DNA of 64,000 nt from JBKCUK01 sp046318415 (GTDB lineage: Bacteria > Pseudomonadota > Alphaproteobacteria > Caedimonadales > Caedimonadaceae), in the NCBI GenBank assembly GCA_046318415.1, contig JBKCUK010000004.1:165775-229774 (forward strand), written 5' to 3'. Positions 17,300 through 26,432 of this stretch are shown piece by piece. The position numbers were made by a program, and so were the translations under genes. The notes under the pieces are model-generated. The model was given only the letters and a program-made list of their open reading frames with translations. It did not search any database and was not told the origin of the DNA. Position 1 is the stretch's first letter; the number at the start of each line of letters is the position of its first letter.

Positions 17300-17341
17300 G
17301 ACAGATTCTATCGCACCATAAATGTATGGTTCATACTATGC

Positions 17342-17827
17342 ATGAAAAAAAACACCATGTGGAGGCTTTATCCCCTTTTTAATCTCTCTCTTGGGATTCT
17401 GATCGGAATTTCAGGGTGTTCCGAGCGGGAATCGAGGCGCCCGTGTGCGACCTATTGTCCAACGTACCCGATCCATCAAAAGCCTCCCTACAGCGACATC
17501 ATTCGCGCCTATAGCGCCAGTGTTTTTAATCCGCGTCTTTGTGGTGAAGAACTGTATATTGCTGCCTCTGAATGGCAGAATGCCATCAGCACCGGATCGC
17601 CAGGACGCGCCTATTTTTGGCGCTTGCCCGAGGGACTGAAGGGCCAAGTGGCCCTTGGACCGGTGCGGCAAGAGAGGGGCACGCGTTGCATCACGTTTGC
17701 CCAGTCCCTTTATATTCGCGATCTTTGGCAACACAGCGCGGGTGAAGCGTGCGTGACCCCCCACGGGTTGTGGCAGATCATGTCAGAGTCCTTGTTGGCG
17801 CAGCGCTCGCCGCTTTTTCCTTCTTAA
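17342..17827 (+). CDS. Small lipoprotein, 17-kDa surface-antigen-like
   Basis: A 161-aa predicted lipoprotein. From ATG 17342 it begins MKKN, then a hydrophobic stretch and the lipobox-like GISGC with the acylated cysteine about residue 26. The C-terminal part, GTRCITFAQSLYIRD followed by GEACVTPHGLWQIM, resembles the end of the Rickettsia 17-kDa antigen family (Cys, then G-x-A-C, then G-x-W). That link is pattern-level only. No strong ribosome site precedes 17342; a start at 17357 (MWRLYPLF) is possible. Its last 50 bp overlap the convergent symporter gene, which is unusual. Confidence 0.6.
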   Translation: MKKNTMWRLYPLFNLSLGILIGISGCSERESRRPCATYCPTYPIHQKPPYSDIIRAYSASVFNPRLCGEELYIAASEWQNAISTGSPGRAYFWRLPEGLKGQVALGPVRQERGTRCITFAQSLYIRDLWQHSAGEACVTPHGLWQIMSESLLAQRSPLFPS

Positions 17828-19091
17828 CCTTGCCGCAGCGATGGGTGAAGGGAACAACCCCGCAGGCTGTGTAGACCGTGGCAAGGGTGCGCAGCGGGTC
17901 AATAATCGGATCAATGGCCACAAAAAGCACCATCAGGGCGCCAACGGGTAGACCCAAAGGCTCAAGAGTGATGGACATCAGACCTAAGGTCGCGATGCCT
18001 GTCGAGCCACTGCTGGCAATGCCCGCAAGAACGGCTGAAAAAATAATCAGGATCGTTTGATGCTCTTGCAGTTGCATGCCATAAACCTGGGTGACAAAGA
18101 GGGTGGCGAAGGCAAAATAAAAAATGTTCCCAAAGCGTCCAATCATGGCGTTGACCGGTAAGGTGAGTTCGGTCATCCTCCGCTCACAGCCCAGATCGCG
18201 CGTCAGATTCTCAAGGGCGAGGGGGAGGCAAGCAATAATGTTGCGGGTGCCAAGGGCCATGAAAATGGGCGTCTTCAGAGCTTTAATGACCGTCAAGGGG
18301 GACACATTGAGTCGCCAACTGACCATCAGCGTCACCAAAGTATAAAGAATGCAAAAAGCCATGGCAGCACACAGCACAAAGCTTGTCATGGATGTCAGCA
18401 CATCAAGGCCCACCGTTGCGGCACCAGTGCTCACTTGGGCAAAGACGCCCACCGGTAAAAGGTATAAACAGCCGTTAATAATGTGACGAAAGGCCTCGAG
18501 GGCTGAGGCAGAAAAAAGGTGATATTGGCTGCGGGCGGCCTTACTGGAATAGCCTAAAGCAATCCCAAAAATGACTGAAAAAATAAGGACTTGAAGGGCC
18601 AGATCCTTTGCAAACGCTTCCACGATATTGCGTGGAAAGGCCTGGGTGAAAAAGGCAAGGAAGCTGAAATCCCGAAGGCCGTCGATGCTGTCTGTTGTGG
18701 ACCGAACCAGTGTGGAGGCCTCGACAATGATATCCCGCAGCTGGCCGTTGTTCAGCTGTTGAAAATCTTGACCAGGGTTCAGTAACAGGCCAAATCCCAC
18801 GCCAAGGACAGCGCTTGCCAGGGTGAACGCCGTAAAACTGAGCCCAAAACGTCCAAGCTTTCCTCCCTTTTGTGAGGAAGAGATGAGCTCTGAAAGGCTG
18901 ATGGTGATGGAAAAAAAGATGATCGGTAACACACACATCTGCAGCAAAGACATAAAGATATCAGAGACCGGCTTTAAGAAGGCTTGAGAGCTGGGATAAG
19001 CCGTACCGATGTGTGCGCCTGCAGCAATGCACACCAAAAGCACAAGGGGACTTTTCGTCCAGCGTTGGATGTGCGGCAAAAAGCGCGTCAT
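17778..19091 (-). CDS. Dicarboxylate/amino acid:cation symporter (DAACS family)
   Basis: A 437-aa inner-membrane transporter of the GltP/DctA fold, which takes up glutamate, aspartate or C4-dicarboxylates with H+ or Na+. About eight hydrophobic helices and the two re-entrant loop regions can be traced: the serine-rich SSGSTGIATLGL and the transmembrane segment 7 motif NAMIGRFGNIFYF, which is more divergent than the usual NMDGT. The start ATG 19089-19091 overlaps the stop of the binding-protein gene by 4 bp (ATGA), so the two are translationally coupled, which suggests joint function. The C-terminus (VKKEKAASAAP) is basic. Confidence 0.88.
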   Translation of the reverse strand: MTRFLPHIQRWTKSPLVLLVCIAAGAHIGTAYPSSQAFLKPVSDIFMSLLQMCVLPIIFFSITISLSELISSSQKGGKLGRFGLSFTAFTLASAVLGVGFGLLLNPGQDFQQLNNGQLRDIIVEASTLVRSTTDSIDGLRDFSFLAFFTQAFPRNIVEAFAKDLALQVLIFSVIFGIALGYSSKAARSQYHLFSASALEAFRHIINGCLYLLPVGVFAQVSTGAATVGLDVLTSMTSFVLCAAMAFCILYTLVTLMVSWRLNVSPLTVIKALKTPIFMALGTRNIIACLPLALENLTRDLGCERRMTELTLPVNAMIGRFGNIFYFAFATLFVTQVYGMQLQEHQTILIIFSAVLAGIASSGSTGIATLGLMSITLEPLGLPVGALMVLFVAIDPIIDPLRTLATVYTACGVVPFTHRCGKVKKEKAASAAPTRTLT

Positions 19092-20041
19092 AGGTAGTCT
19101 CGATAATGTTGTTTAAGATAGTCGAGATTAAAGCGCACACTTTTGGCGCGCAAAAATAAGTTAAGCCATAATCTGAGGCCATGACTTTGGGGGGGCAGCA
19201 CCATCATCAACGGATCTTCCCGGTCCGATAAAACGACGGCCACCATTTTAAGCGTGCCTTGGGGGATGGTGCGCAGCGCACGAATCACCTCAAGTTCATC
19301 ACGAAAAGCGGCCAGAACTAGACCTTCAGCCACCGCCGGAGTAATTTCTGCGTGCCAATCTTGGGCACGCATGAGGCTTGCTTTTGGAAACAGACGCTCG
19401 GCGAATTGTGCATAGGATGTTCCCTCAAGGACCGCGATTTTTATATCGGATCTTTCGGCGAGGTGAGCGACCGAAATCCCCGTGGGATACTGCTCGAGAA
19501 GGATGCGGTTGATCAACAAGGCCTGACGAAAAACAAAATAAGGGTCAGTATAAAGCACGCGCTTTGCCCGATTGAGGGTCAGGCTTATCTTAGAAATCGC
19601 CATATCTGCCTCTTGTCGCATCACCTGGTCTACCACCCCTTCAAAAGAGGTTGCCGTGCGCAAAAATTCCACCTGCACACCCAATTCAGAGGCGATCATT
19701 TTGGCAAGATCCACATCAAGACCAACCAGGTTGCCATGATTGTCATGCATGAAAAAAGGCGGATGATCGACCGCGTGCATGGCCACCTTTAAGACGCCCC
19801 GTTGTGTGATTTTTTGTAAGTCCTGGTGGGGAGAGGGTTCTGCCTCAGCTAAAGCGAGGGCGCTTAGCACCAAACACAAGATGGTTTTTTGAAGAACCGC
19901 AGCAAGGGCTTTGGAAAGCGACTTTAATTGTTCGATGACAAGACTAAGTCTATCAAACGTGCGGCACACGCGCGCCCAGCATCGATGAGTTCCACCCCTG
20001 GAATGGATTGCGTTGGAAAGGCCAGTGGTAATTCTGTGCAT
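19088..20041 (-). CDS. Periplasmic amino-acid-binding protein (SBP_bac_3 type)
   Basis: A solute-binding protein of about 255 residues after a signal segment (KTILCLVLSALALAEAEP). The family fold is clear: RGVLKVAMHAVDHPPFFMHD, GNLVGLDVDLAKMIASELGV, ADMAISKISLTLNRAKRVLYTDPYF. The start is uncertain. The open frame reaches ATG 20041, which overlaps the racemase gene by 118 bp; a GTG near 19963 would shorten the N-terminus, but neither has a convincing ribosome site. Such proteins normally serve ABC importers, yet no ABC permease or ATPase is adjacent. Instead the gene is coupled to a DAACS symporter and follows an aspartate/glutamate racemase, which suggests acidic amino acids as ligands. Confidence 0.82.
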   Translation of the reverse strand: MHRITTGLSNAIHSRGGTHRCWARVCRTFDRLSLVIEQLKSLSKALAAVLQKTILCLVLSALALAEAEPSPHQDLQKITQRGVLKVAMHAVDHPPFFMHDNHGNLVGLDVDLAKMIASELGVQVEFLRTATSFEGVVDQVMRQEADMAISKISLTLNRAKRVLYTDPYFVFRQALLINRILLEQYPTGISVAHLAERSDIKIAVLEGTSYAQFAERLFPKASLMRAQDWHAEITPAVAEGLVLAAFRDELEVIRALRTIPQGTLKMVAVVLSDREDPLMMVLPPQSHGLRLWLNLFLRAKSVRFNLDYLKQHYRDYL

Positions 20042-20730
20042 CCCAGTATGATGTGTTTTACATCTTCTCCCTGTAACTGTTGTACCGCACTTAAGAGGTG
20101 TTGACGAGCCTTATCCGACGCGTAGGAAAGGGCCTTGAGGCCGTAGTCCGGGTGATAAATGGATTCTTCCACGCCGTCTTGAAGGTCGGGGCGAAGGGGA
20201 ACAAGCTCAATAGTGTGTTTTTTCAATGCTGTTTCATAGATGCCGGTGCGATGGGTGGTGTTGGTGCCAAGAACACCCACCTTTTGAATTTCGGGATATA
20301 GTTTTTTTATGTAGCCCACAGATTCATCAATCATATTCAAAAGGGTCAAGTGGCTGGCGAACGACGCCTTTTGCACCTTTTCTAACAGTGGCTCAAAAAG
20401 CCGGGGTGCATGAAACGTATTACAGGGCACAATGGCATACATATGTCGGTTGAGGTGCTGGGCAGATGCCGCCATTAAGCTTAAGATGCGAAACACCTCG
20501 TCAGCTGGGTTTTCTTGGATTTTACCCCAAACATAACTGGCGCGATCCGGTATCATGCTGGACAGGGAAAAATGGATGACGTCGATGTGATCTTGATCCA
20601 CATGAACCGGTTTCATGCGCGATGTTTCTTCAATGACATAGCCATGAAAAAGTCGCCCCGCTTCGGGTCCAAGACCGCCCACAATGCCAATCATCGGGTG
20701 TGAGACCACTTTCTTTCTATCCTGATTCAT
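19924..20730 (-). CDS. Aspartate/glutamate racemase family protein
   Basis: A cofactor-independent racemase of 268 aa. IGIVGGLGPEAG opens the Rossmann-like first half, and both catalytic cysteines are present: VPCNTFHAPR in the first half and LGCTELPLAF in the second. Spacing fits aspartate racemase (RacX/YgeA group) better than MurI. The start is ATG 20728-20730 with AGGG seven bases upstream; a GTG at 20769 would run into the divergent gene's ribosome-site region. Products would be D-Asp or D-Glu for the cell wall or amino-acid use. The gene heads a minus-strand cassette with the binding protein and symporter. Confidence 0.88.
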   Translation of the reverse strand: MNQDRKKVVSHPMIGIVGGLGPEAGRLFHGYVIEETSRMKPVHVDQDHIDVIHFSLSSMIPDRASYVWGKIQENPADEVFRILSLMAASAQHLNRHMYAIVPCNTFHAPRLFEPLLEKVQKASFASHLTLLNMIDESVGYIKKLYPEIQKVGVLGTNTTHRTGIYETALKKHTIELVPLRPDLQDGVEESIYHPDYGLKALSYASDKARQHLLSAVQQLQGEDVKHIILGCTELPLAFPTQSIPGVELIDAGRACAARLIDLVLSSNN

Positions 20731-20783
20731 GATACGCCCTAACTTAAGCCATAGCATATTTTCCCCCACATAAGGAGGGCTTC

Positions 20784-21590
20784 ATGCAATCCATCCAAGG
20801 ACTTCAGGATATTTCTTCTCTGTACGACCATTACATTGTGGATATCTGGGGTGTCGTTCACAACGGTCTTGCCCTATATCCAGGCACGCTGGACGCGTTC
20901 GATCGCCTGAAAGCTATGGGTAAACAAGTGATTTTGCTCTCTAACTCGCCCAGAAGAGCCCACGAGGTGCAAGACCAGCTGGAGACCATGGGGCTTGGCG
21001 CCCATCACTATCATGGCATTCATACCTCGGGTGAGGAGACCTATGATCTTCTAAAAGAGCATCAAGGCAAGTGGCAACGGGTGTACCCCCTGATGTCGGT
21101 TGGTCGCCATACGGCCCTGCAGCAAGAACTCACCGAGCTTGGCTTTGATTGCGTCGATGACGTCGAACAGGCTGATTTGTTGTTGAATACAGGCCCGGAT
21201 AATTTGGTTGTTGAGCTTTATGGTGACTTTTTGAAAGAGGCGCTGGCCCATAAAGTGCCCATGCTCTGTGCCAATCCCGATGTGGCCGCCTATGTGGGTA
21301 ATGAGCGCATCGTCTGCGCCGGTGCCCTTGCCAATGCCTATGCCGTCATGGGCGGAGAGGTGCTTTATGTGGGCAAACCCTATCCTTTGGTTTATGAGCG
21401 CATCTTTCAACTGTTTTCCGCGTTTGACCTGGGAAGGGCCGTCGGGGTGGGCGATGGCTTGATGACAGATATTCTGGGTGCCCACACCATGAAGATGGCG
21501 TCGGTTTTAATTGGCACGGGCTTGGGTCGTGAAACCCCTATGAATGAATCGCTGAAACCAACCTATCAACTCGCCCAACTGCGTTGGTAG
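20784..21590 (+). CDS. HAD-superfamily class IIA phosphatase (TIGR01459-like)
   Basis: A 268-aa NagD-like cytosolic phosphatase. Motif I is VDIWGVVHNG (nucleophile Asp 20), motif II is VILLSNSPRRA, and motif III/IV appears as VGKPYPLVYERI with GVGDGLMTDILGAH. This matches the alphaproteobacterial TIGR01459 group, whose substrate is unknown. The start is ATG 20784 with AAGGAGGG upstream. It is divergent from the racemase, 53 bp apart, and followed 10 bp later by the BPL_N-type gene. Confidence 0.9.
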   Translation: MQSIQGLQDISSLYDHYIVDIWGVVHNGLALYPGTLDAFDRLKAMGKQVILLSNSPRRAHEVQDQLETMGLGAHHYHGIHTSGEETYDLLKEHQGKWQRVYPLMSVGRHTALQQELTELGFDCVDDVEQADLLLNTGPDNLVVELYGDFLKEALAHKVPMLCANPDVAAYVGNERIVCAGALANAYAVMGGEVLYVGKPYPLVYERIFQLFSAFDLGRAVGVGDGLMTDILGAHTMKMASVLIGTGLGRETPMNESLKPTYQLAQLRW

Positions 21591-21600
21591 GAGCTGACTT

Positions 21601-22467
21601 ATGCGCCAATTGAAAGTTGTTGCCCTTGCTTTCCTGATGGGCGTCCTTGGGGAGAGCTGCTCTGGCTCTGAGCAGAACCTCAAAAATGTGGTCTACCTCT
21701 ATGATGATGAGGGGGTGAACCAAGAGTTTTTAAAGCACACCCGCGATACATTCGATCGATTTTTGCATGAAAGTTACTGCCTTCAGCACCTCAGTGCAGA
21801 AGAGGTGAAAACAGGTGCTTGGACCCGTGATGCGGCCCTGTTTGTGATGCCTGGGGGCATAGCTTCACGTTATGCCGAAAAGCTAGAAGGTGAGGCAAAT
21901 GCGCAAATTGAACGCTTTGTGCAGCAGGGTGGGGCCTATTTAGGTTTATGTGCCGGAGCCTATTACGCCTCAGCCACCGTTGAATTTGATCGGGGTGGAC
22001 CTGATGAAATAATCGCCCAGCGTGATTTGAGGCTTTTTAAAGGGACAGCCATAGGTCCGGTGTTGAAGGCAGCCTCGCCTGAGACGCTTGCAAGGCCCAA
22101 GGCTGCGCTGCTGGACGTGTATGCAGATCAGACAATGCATATACCCTTTTATCACGCCCAGGGGTGCTATTTTGAGGGGGCGGATGGCGATGACGAGGTC
22201 TCGGTTCTTGGACGCTATGAAAATGGCCTCCCTGCAATCATTCACGTGGTCCATGGCAGTGGGCATGCCCTTTTGAGCGGTGTTCATTTCGAATTCAATC
22301 CTGATCTTCTCGAGACTTATCAGGAATCATTTCCAACCATCACCTGCCAGCTCCGCCAATACGAAACCGCACGCGCCAACTTTGTGCATGTCGTTCTCAA
22401 GATCCTTGGTCTGAAATCATGGCGAGATGTAACGTCATTAGAGCAAAATGAGGGTCGCAAGTCCTAA
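21601..22467 (+). CDS. Exported BPL_N-domain (class I amidotransferase-like) protein
   Basis: A 288-aa protein whose N-terminus (residues 1-20, KVVALAFLMGVLGESCSG) looks like a signal or lipoprotein leader, with Cys 20 a poor lipobox. The rest is the glutamine-amidotransferase-like fold found at the N-terminus of yeast biotin-protein ligase: VMPGGIASRYAEKL, GGAYLGLCAGAYYAS with the candidate nucleophile Cys, and late GSGHALLSGVHFEF. No biotin-ligase catalytic domain is present, so biotinylation is not supported; the real reaction is unknown. Its 3' end overlaps the convergent mgtE by 30 bp. Confidence 0.8.
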   Translation: MRQLKVVALAFLMGVLGESCSGSEQNLKNVVYLYDDEGVNQEFLKHTRDTFDRFLHESYCLQHLSAEEVKTGAWTRDAALFVMPGGIASRYAEKLEGEANAQIERFVQQGGAYLGLCAGAYYASATVEFDRGGPDEIIAQRDLRLFKGTAIGPVLKAASPETLARPKAALLDVYADQTMHIPFYHAQGCYFEGADGDDEVSVLGRYENGLPAIIHVVHGSGHALLSGVHFEFNPDLLETYQESFPTITCQLRQYETARANFVHVVLKILGLKSWRDVTSLEQNEGRKS

Positions 22468-23841
22468 AAAGATGCTATAGCCGACGATGTCGGTGGTAGA
22501 GGTGAGAATGGGGCCCGCACTAACCGCAGGATCCAGGTTGAGGCGCTCGATGATCAACGGAAGGGCACTGCCAGCAAAGGCCGCCCAGATGATGTTAAAG
22601 AGCACCGATGCGCCCAGAATCATGCCGATTTTTGGATTGCCCACCCAAAACCCCGCCACTGTGCCCAGCATGAGGGCAAAGAAAGATCCGGTGAGCAGAC
22701 TGACTGAGAGCTCCTTGCGGATCACGCGCCAGAAATCCGTCTGACGAATGTCGCGGGTGGCCAGGGCCCGAATCACTACTGTTAGGGCCTGCATGCCCGC
22801 ATTGCCCCCCATGGCGGCGTTAATGGTCATCAGGAAGGAGAGGGCGGTAATACTCTGAATCGAGGATTCAAAGCGCGAAATCACAAAGGACGCCATCAAG
22901 GTATTGATAAGCGTGACAATCAGCCAGCGAATCCGCCAGTAGGAGGTGCTGGTGATGCTGGCGTAAAGGTCAGAATCCCGCAGCCTTGCGATGTGGAAGA
23001 TATCCTCTTCGGCCTCTTCTTCAATGACCGAGACCACGTTGTCCATCAAAATGGTTCCCAGCATGCGCCCAGACCCATCCACAACGGGTGCTGACATCAG
23101 ATTATAGTGACGGAAAACCTTACTGACCTCTTCCTGATCTTGGGTCACTTGGATCAGGATCAGCTCTTTTTCCATGATATCCCCAATGCGCTGATCCAAG
23201 GGTTTGCGAATCAGGGTCGCAAGATCAATCCATCCCATGGGGTGATGGCGGGGGTCGACCACATAGACCGTATAAAAGTGATTGGGCATTCCCTCAGCGG
23301 TGCGGACGAAATTCAGGGCCTCTTCAACGGTCCAAAACGGTGGCACACACACGGTCTCACGCTGCATGAGACGGCCGGCCGAATCCTCGGGATAAGAAAA
23401 GCTCTCTTCGATGATGGCACGTTCAATGGCAGGGATGGCGCGCAACACTTCTTGTTGCTGCTCGTCTTCCAAATCTTCGATCAGTTCAAAAGCCTCATCG
23501 CTTTCCAACTCTTGCACGGCTGCAGCGATACCCTCGGTACCAATCACGTCATAGGCTTCTTGAAGAATTTCTTCATCTAGCTCGATCAGTGTTTCAGGCG
23601 TGAGGGCGTCTTTGAAATGCCTTAGAAAAACCCGACGAAGAGACGCATCAAGTTCTTGGATAAGGTTGGCAAGATCGGGTGCTTTCAGGTGAGCAATCAG
23701 CTCTTCGACACGATCAAAGTGAGAGTTTTCAAGGGCTTCAGTAATCTGCTGCAGACGTTCGGACGAGACACCAAAAAGCGGTTGTTCTTCTTGCTCAAGG
23801 CTTGGATTGGGCGCGTCCGTGCGCTGCAGCTCATCGCTCAT
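22438..23841 (-). CDS. mgtE: Magnesium transporter MgtE
   Basis: A 467-aa Mg2+ channel. In order: an N-terminal helical superhelix domain (about 30-140, with acidic repeats), two CBS domains (about 150-270) that sense cytosolic Mg2+, and five transmembrane helices (about 295-467) with the pore signature NAAMGGNAGMQALTV and the terminal TSTTDIVGYSIFLGLA. The start ATG 23839-23841 is chosen over an upstream codon because it overlaps the maeB stop by 4 bp (ATGA) and follows AAGGAG. maeB-mgtE coupling is an unusual metabolic pairing, though malic enzyme requires Mg2+ or Mn2+. Confidence 0.95.
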   Translation of the reverse strand: MSDELQRTDAPNPSLEQEEQPLFGVSSERLQQITEALENSHFDRVEELIAHLKAPDLANLIQELDASLRRVFLRHFKDALTPETLIELDEEILQEAYDVIGTEGIAAAVQELESDEAFELIEDLEDEQQQEVLRAIPAIERAIIEESFSYPEDSAGRLMQRETVCVPPFWTVEEALNFVRTAEGMPNHFYTVYVVDPRHHPMGWIDLATLIRKPLDQRIGDIMEKELILIQVTQDQEEVSKVFRHYNLMSAPVVDGSGRMLGTILMDNVVSVIEEEAEEDIFHIARLRDSDLYASITSTSYWRIRWLIVTLINTLMASFVISRFESSIQSITALSFLMTINAAMGGNAGMQALTVVIRALATRDIRQTDFWRVIRKELSVSLLTGSFFALMLGTVAGFWVGNPKIGMILGASVLFNIIWAAFAGSALPLIIERLNLDPAVSAGPILTSTTDIVGYSIFLGLATLILL

Positions 23842-26141
23842 AGGGATAGTACTCCTTGATTCCAATCTGGACGCAGGGCATGGCGCTGCGCATCCACAAC
23901 TGCAAACGCCGTCATATTCAAGATACCACGCACCGTGGCCGATGGGGTAAGAATGTGGGCTGCGCGGTCGAGACCCAGAACAATGGGGCCAATGGATTGG
24001 CCATCCGCCAAGGTTCGCACCATATTAAAGGCGATGTTGGCAGCATCCAGCGAGGGCATAATGAGGAGGTTCGCCTGCCCCTTCAAACGAGAGTTGGGGA
24101 AAATACGACTCCGCATCTCTTCATTCAGGGCCGCATCCGCATGCATTTCGCCTTCGATTTCCAGGTGAGGTGCTTGGTGACGGACCATCTCGATAGCCTT
24201 TTGCATGCGAAGGGCGCTCTCATTACAGCTAGAGCCAAAGTTAGAATGACTGACATAGGCAATCTTCGGCATAAAGCCGAATTGGGCCACTTGTTCAGCC
24301 GCGTGAATGGTAATTTCGGCCAGCTGTTCTGGGGTGGGGGTTTCATTGACATGGGTGTCGGCGATGAAGATCACGCCACTATCCAGCACCAGGGCATTCA
24401 GACCTGCCGCAACGGATGTCCCTTCGCGCAACCCAACGATTTGTTGAATTGCGGTTAGCTGACGATTGTACCGGCCCAAGGGACCGCTTAACAGGGCATC
24501 CGCATCGTTCTTAATCAGCATCAACGCGCCGATCACAGTGGTGTTCGTGCGCACAATGGTTTTTGCAAAGTCAGGGGTCACGCCTTTGCGCTCCATCAGC
24601 GCGTGATAAGTGTGCCAATAGTCGGTGTAGCGGGGGTCATTTTGCGGATCAACTAAGTCATAATCCCGCCCAGATTGCAGGCGAAGCCCTAACTTTTGAA
24701 TGCGCATCTCGACTACGTTGGGGCGCCCAATCAGAATGGGTCGTGCCACACCTTCATCCACCACCACTTGTACGGCGCGCATAACCCGCTCGTCCTCACC
24801 TTCTGAATAAACAACCCGTTTAGGATCTTTTTTTGCACTGGCCAGGACGGGACGCATGGCAAAGCCTGAGCGAAACACTTGCTGCATCAGGTGCATGCGA
24901 TAGTGTTCCAGATCTTCAATGGGGCGTGTGGCTACCCCAGATTCCATGGCGGCATGGGCAACAGCGGGCGCAATCTCAATCATCAAACGCGGATCAAAGG
25001 GTTTGGGAATAATGTAATTGGGCCCAAAGGACATATCTTCAGTGCCATAAGCCCCCGCCACAACGTCTGAGGCTTCTGCTTTGGCAAGGGACGCAAGGGC
25101 CCGCACACACGCCATCTTCATGGCATCATTGATTTCTGTCGCCCCCACATCCAAGGCCCCACGGAAAATGAACGGAAAACACAAGACGTTATTCACTTGG
25201 TTGGGCACGTCCGAGCGGCCGGTTGCAACAATGGCATCGGGTCGTGTTTGCCTGGCTAGGCTTGGATCAATCTCAGGCATTGGATTGGCCAGCGCGAAAA
25301 TGAGCGGTGACTTGGCCATTTTCGTGATCATAGCGGGTGTTAAAATATCACCGGCAGACAACCCTAAGAAAATATCGGCGCCTTCAATCACTTCATCAAG
25401 GGTGCGGGCTTGGGTCTTCTGGGCGTAGGTGGCCTTCAAGGGATCCATCAATGTGGTGCGCCCTTCGTAAACGACGCCCTCAAGATCCGTCACATAGATA
25501 TTTGCCCGTGGCAGACCGAGCTTCACCAACTGATCAAGGCAGGCAAGGGCAGCCGCTCCTGCCCCTGAGGTGACCAGGCGCACCTCTTCAATTTTTTTTC
25601 CCACCAGCTCAAGGCCATTCAGAACGGCAGCAGCAACAATAATAGCCGTTCCGTGCTGATCATCGTGAAAGACGGGGATCTTGAGGCGCTTCTTCAGTTT
25701 TTCCTCAATTTCAAAGCATTCCGGGGCTTTAATATCTTCGAGGTTAATGGCGCCAAAGGTAGGCTCAAGGCTTGCGATAATATCCACGAGCTTTGCGGGA
25801 TCTTCTTCGTTGATCTCCAGATCAAAGACGTCGATTCCCGCAAATTTCTTAAATAAGACCGCCTTACCTTCCATCACAGGTTTAGAGGCCAAAGGACCAA
25901 TGTTGCCCAGGCCCAGAACGGCAGTGCCGTTGGTAATCACGGCCACCAGGTTGCTGCGGTTAGTGTATTGCGCGGCATGTTGGGGATTTTGAACAATTTC
26001 TTGACAGGGTGCGGCCACTCCGGGCGAGTACGCCAGCGAGAGATCACGCTGATTGCCCAGGGGCTTGGTTGCTTGTATGGCCAGTTTTCCGGGCTTGGGT
26101 GAGCGGTGATACTCGAGAGCTGCTTCATAAAGCTCTTTCAT
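23838..26141 (-). CDS. maeB: Malic enzyme-phosphotransacetylase fusion, NADP type
   Basis: Decarboxylates malate to pyruvate with reduction of NAD(P). The 767-aa length matches the proteobacterial fusion: malic enzyme domains at about 1-425 (SLAYSPGVAAPC, FHDDQHGTAIIVAAA, SGAGAAALACL, ANPMPEIDPSLA) and a phosphotransacetylase-like domain at about 430-767 (KRVVYSEGEDERVMRA, LSGPLGRYNRQL). In studied members the C-terminal part is regulatory, binding acetyl-CoA, rather than catalytic. The start is ATG 26139-26141. It is the first gene of a two-gene unit with mgtE. Confidence 0.96.
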   Translation of the reverse strand: MKELYEAALEYHRSPKPGKLAIQATKPLGNQRDLSLAYSPGVAAPCQEIVQNPQHAAQYTNRSNLVAVITNGTAVLGLGNIGPLASKPVMEGKAVLFKKFAGIDVFDLEINEEDPAKLVDIIASLEPTFGAINLEDIKAPECFEIEEKLKKRLKIPVFHDDQHGTAIIVAAAVLNGLELVGKKIEEVRLVTSGAGAAALACLDQLVKLGLPRANIYVTDLEGVVYEGRTTLMDPLKATYAQKTQARTLDEVIEGADIFLGLSAGDILTPAMITKMAKSPLIFALANPMPEIDPSLARQTRPDAIVATGRSDVPNQVNNVLCFPFIFRGALDVGATEINDAMKMACVRALASLAKAEASDVVAGAYGTEDMSFGPNYIIPKPFDPRLMIEIAPAVAHAAMESGVATRPIEDLEHYRMHLMQQVFRSGFAMRPVLASAKKDPKRVVYSEGEDERVMRAVQVVVDEGVARPILIGRPNVVEMRIQKLGLRLQSGRDYDLVDPQNDPRYTDYWHTYHALMERKGVTPDFAKTIVRTNTTVIGALMLIKNDADALLSGPLGRYNRQLTAIQQIVGLREGTSVAAGLNALVLDSGVIFIADTHVNETPTPEQLAEITIHAAEQVAQFGFMPKIAYVSHSNFGSSCNESALRMQKAIEMVRHQAPHLEIEGEMHADAALNEEMRSRIFPNSRLKGQANLLIMPSLDAANIAFNMVRTLADGQSIGPIVLGLDRAAHILTPSATVRGILNMTAFAVVDAQRHALRPDWNQGVLSL

Positions 26142-26299
26142 GGGACAGTCTTTCTTAGCTACTTTTGCGATTTCTTTGAACTTTGTGGCAGGTTATCACA
26201 GCTAGATGAAGAGTTCGATACTCACGTGCTATGGACGCGAGAATTTCAAATGGTTTTATTTGAACAGGAGGGAAGATAAGAAATTTTCAAAGCTTTTGA

Positions 26300-26386
26300 T
26301 GGTGCGGTCGAGAAGACTCGAACTTCCACGGGATCTCTCCCACAGCGACCTCAACGCTGCGCGTCTACCAATTCCGCCACGACCGC
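26300..26386 (-). tRNA. tRNA-Leu (anticodon GAG)
   Basis: An 87-nt class II tRNA including an encoded CCA (26300-26302). The acceptor stem GCGGTCG pairs with CGACCGC, the anticodon stem is CAGCG/CGCTG with loop TTGAGGT (anticodon GAG), a long variable arm is present, and the T-loop is GTTCGAGTC. It lies 46 bp downstream of the MFS gene stop on the same strand. Confidence 0.97.
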
Positions 26387-26432
26387 ACATTTGGGCTTCG
26401 TCTCACTTCAGTGCCGCAAAACGCGCTTGAGA

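Noticed and set aside
23107..23580. Long plus-strand open frame of 157 codons
   Set aside because: It lies wholly inside mgtE on the opposite strand and has no recognisable motif; mgtE is certain.
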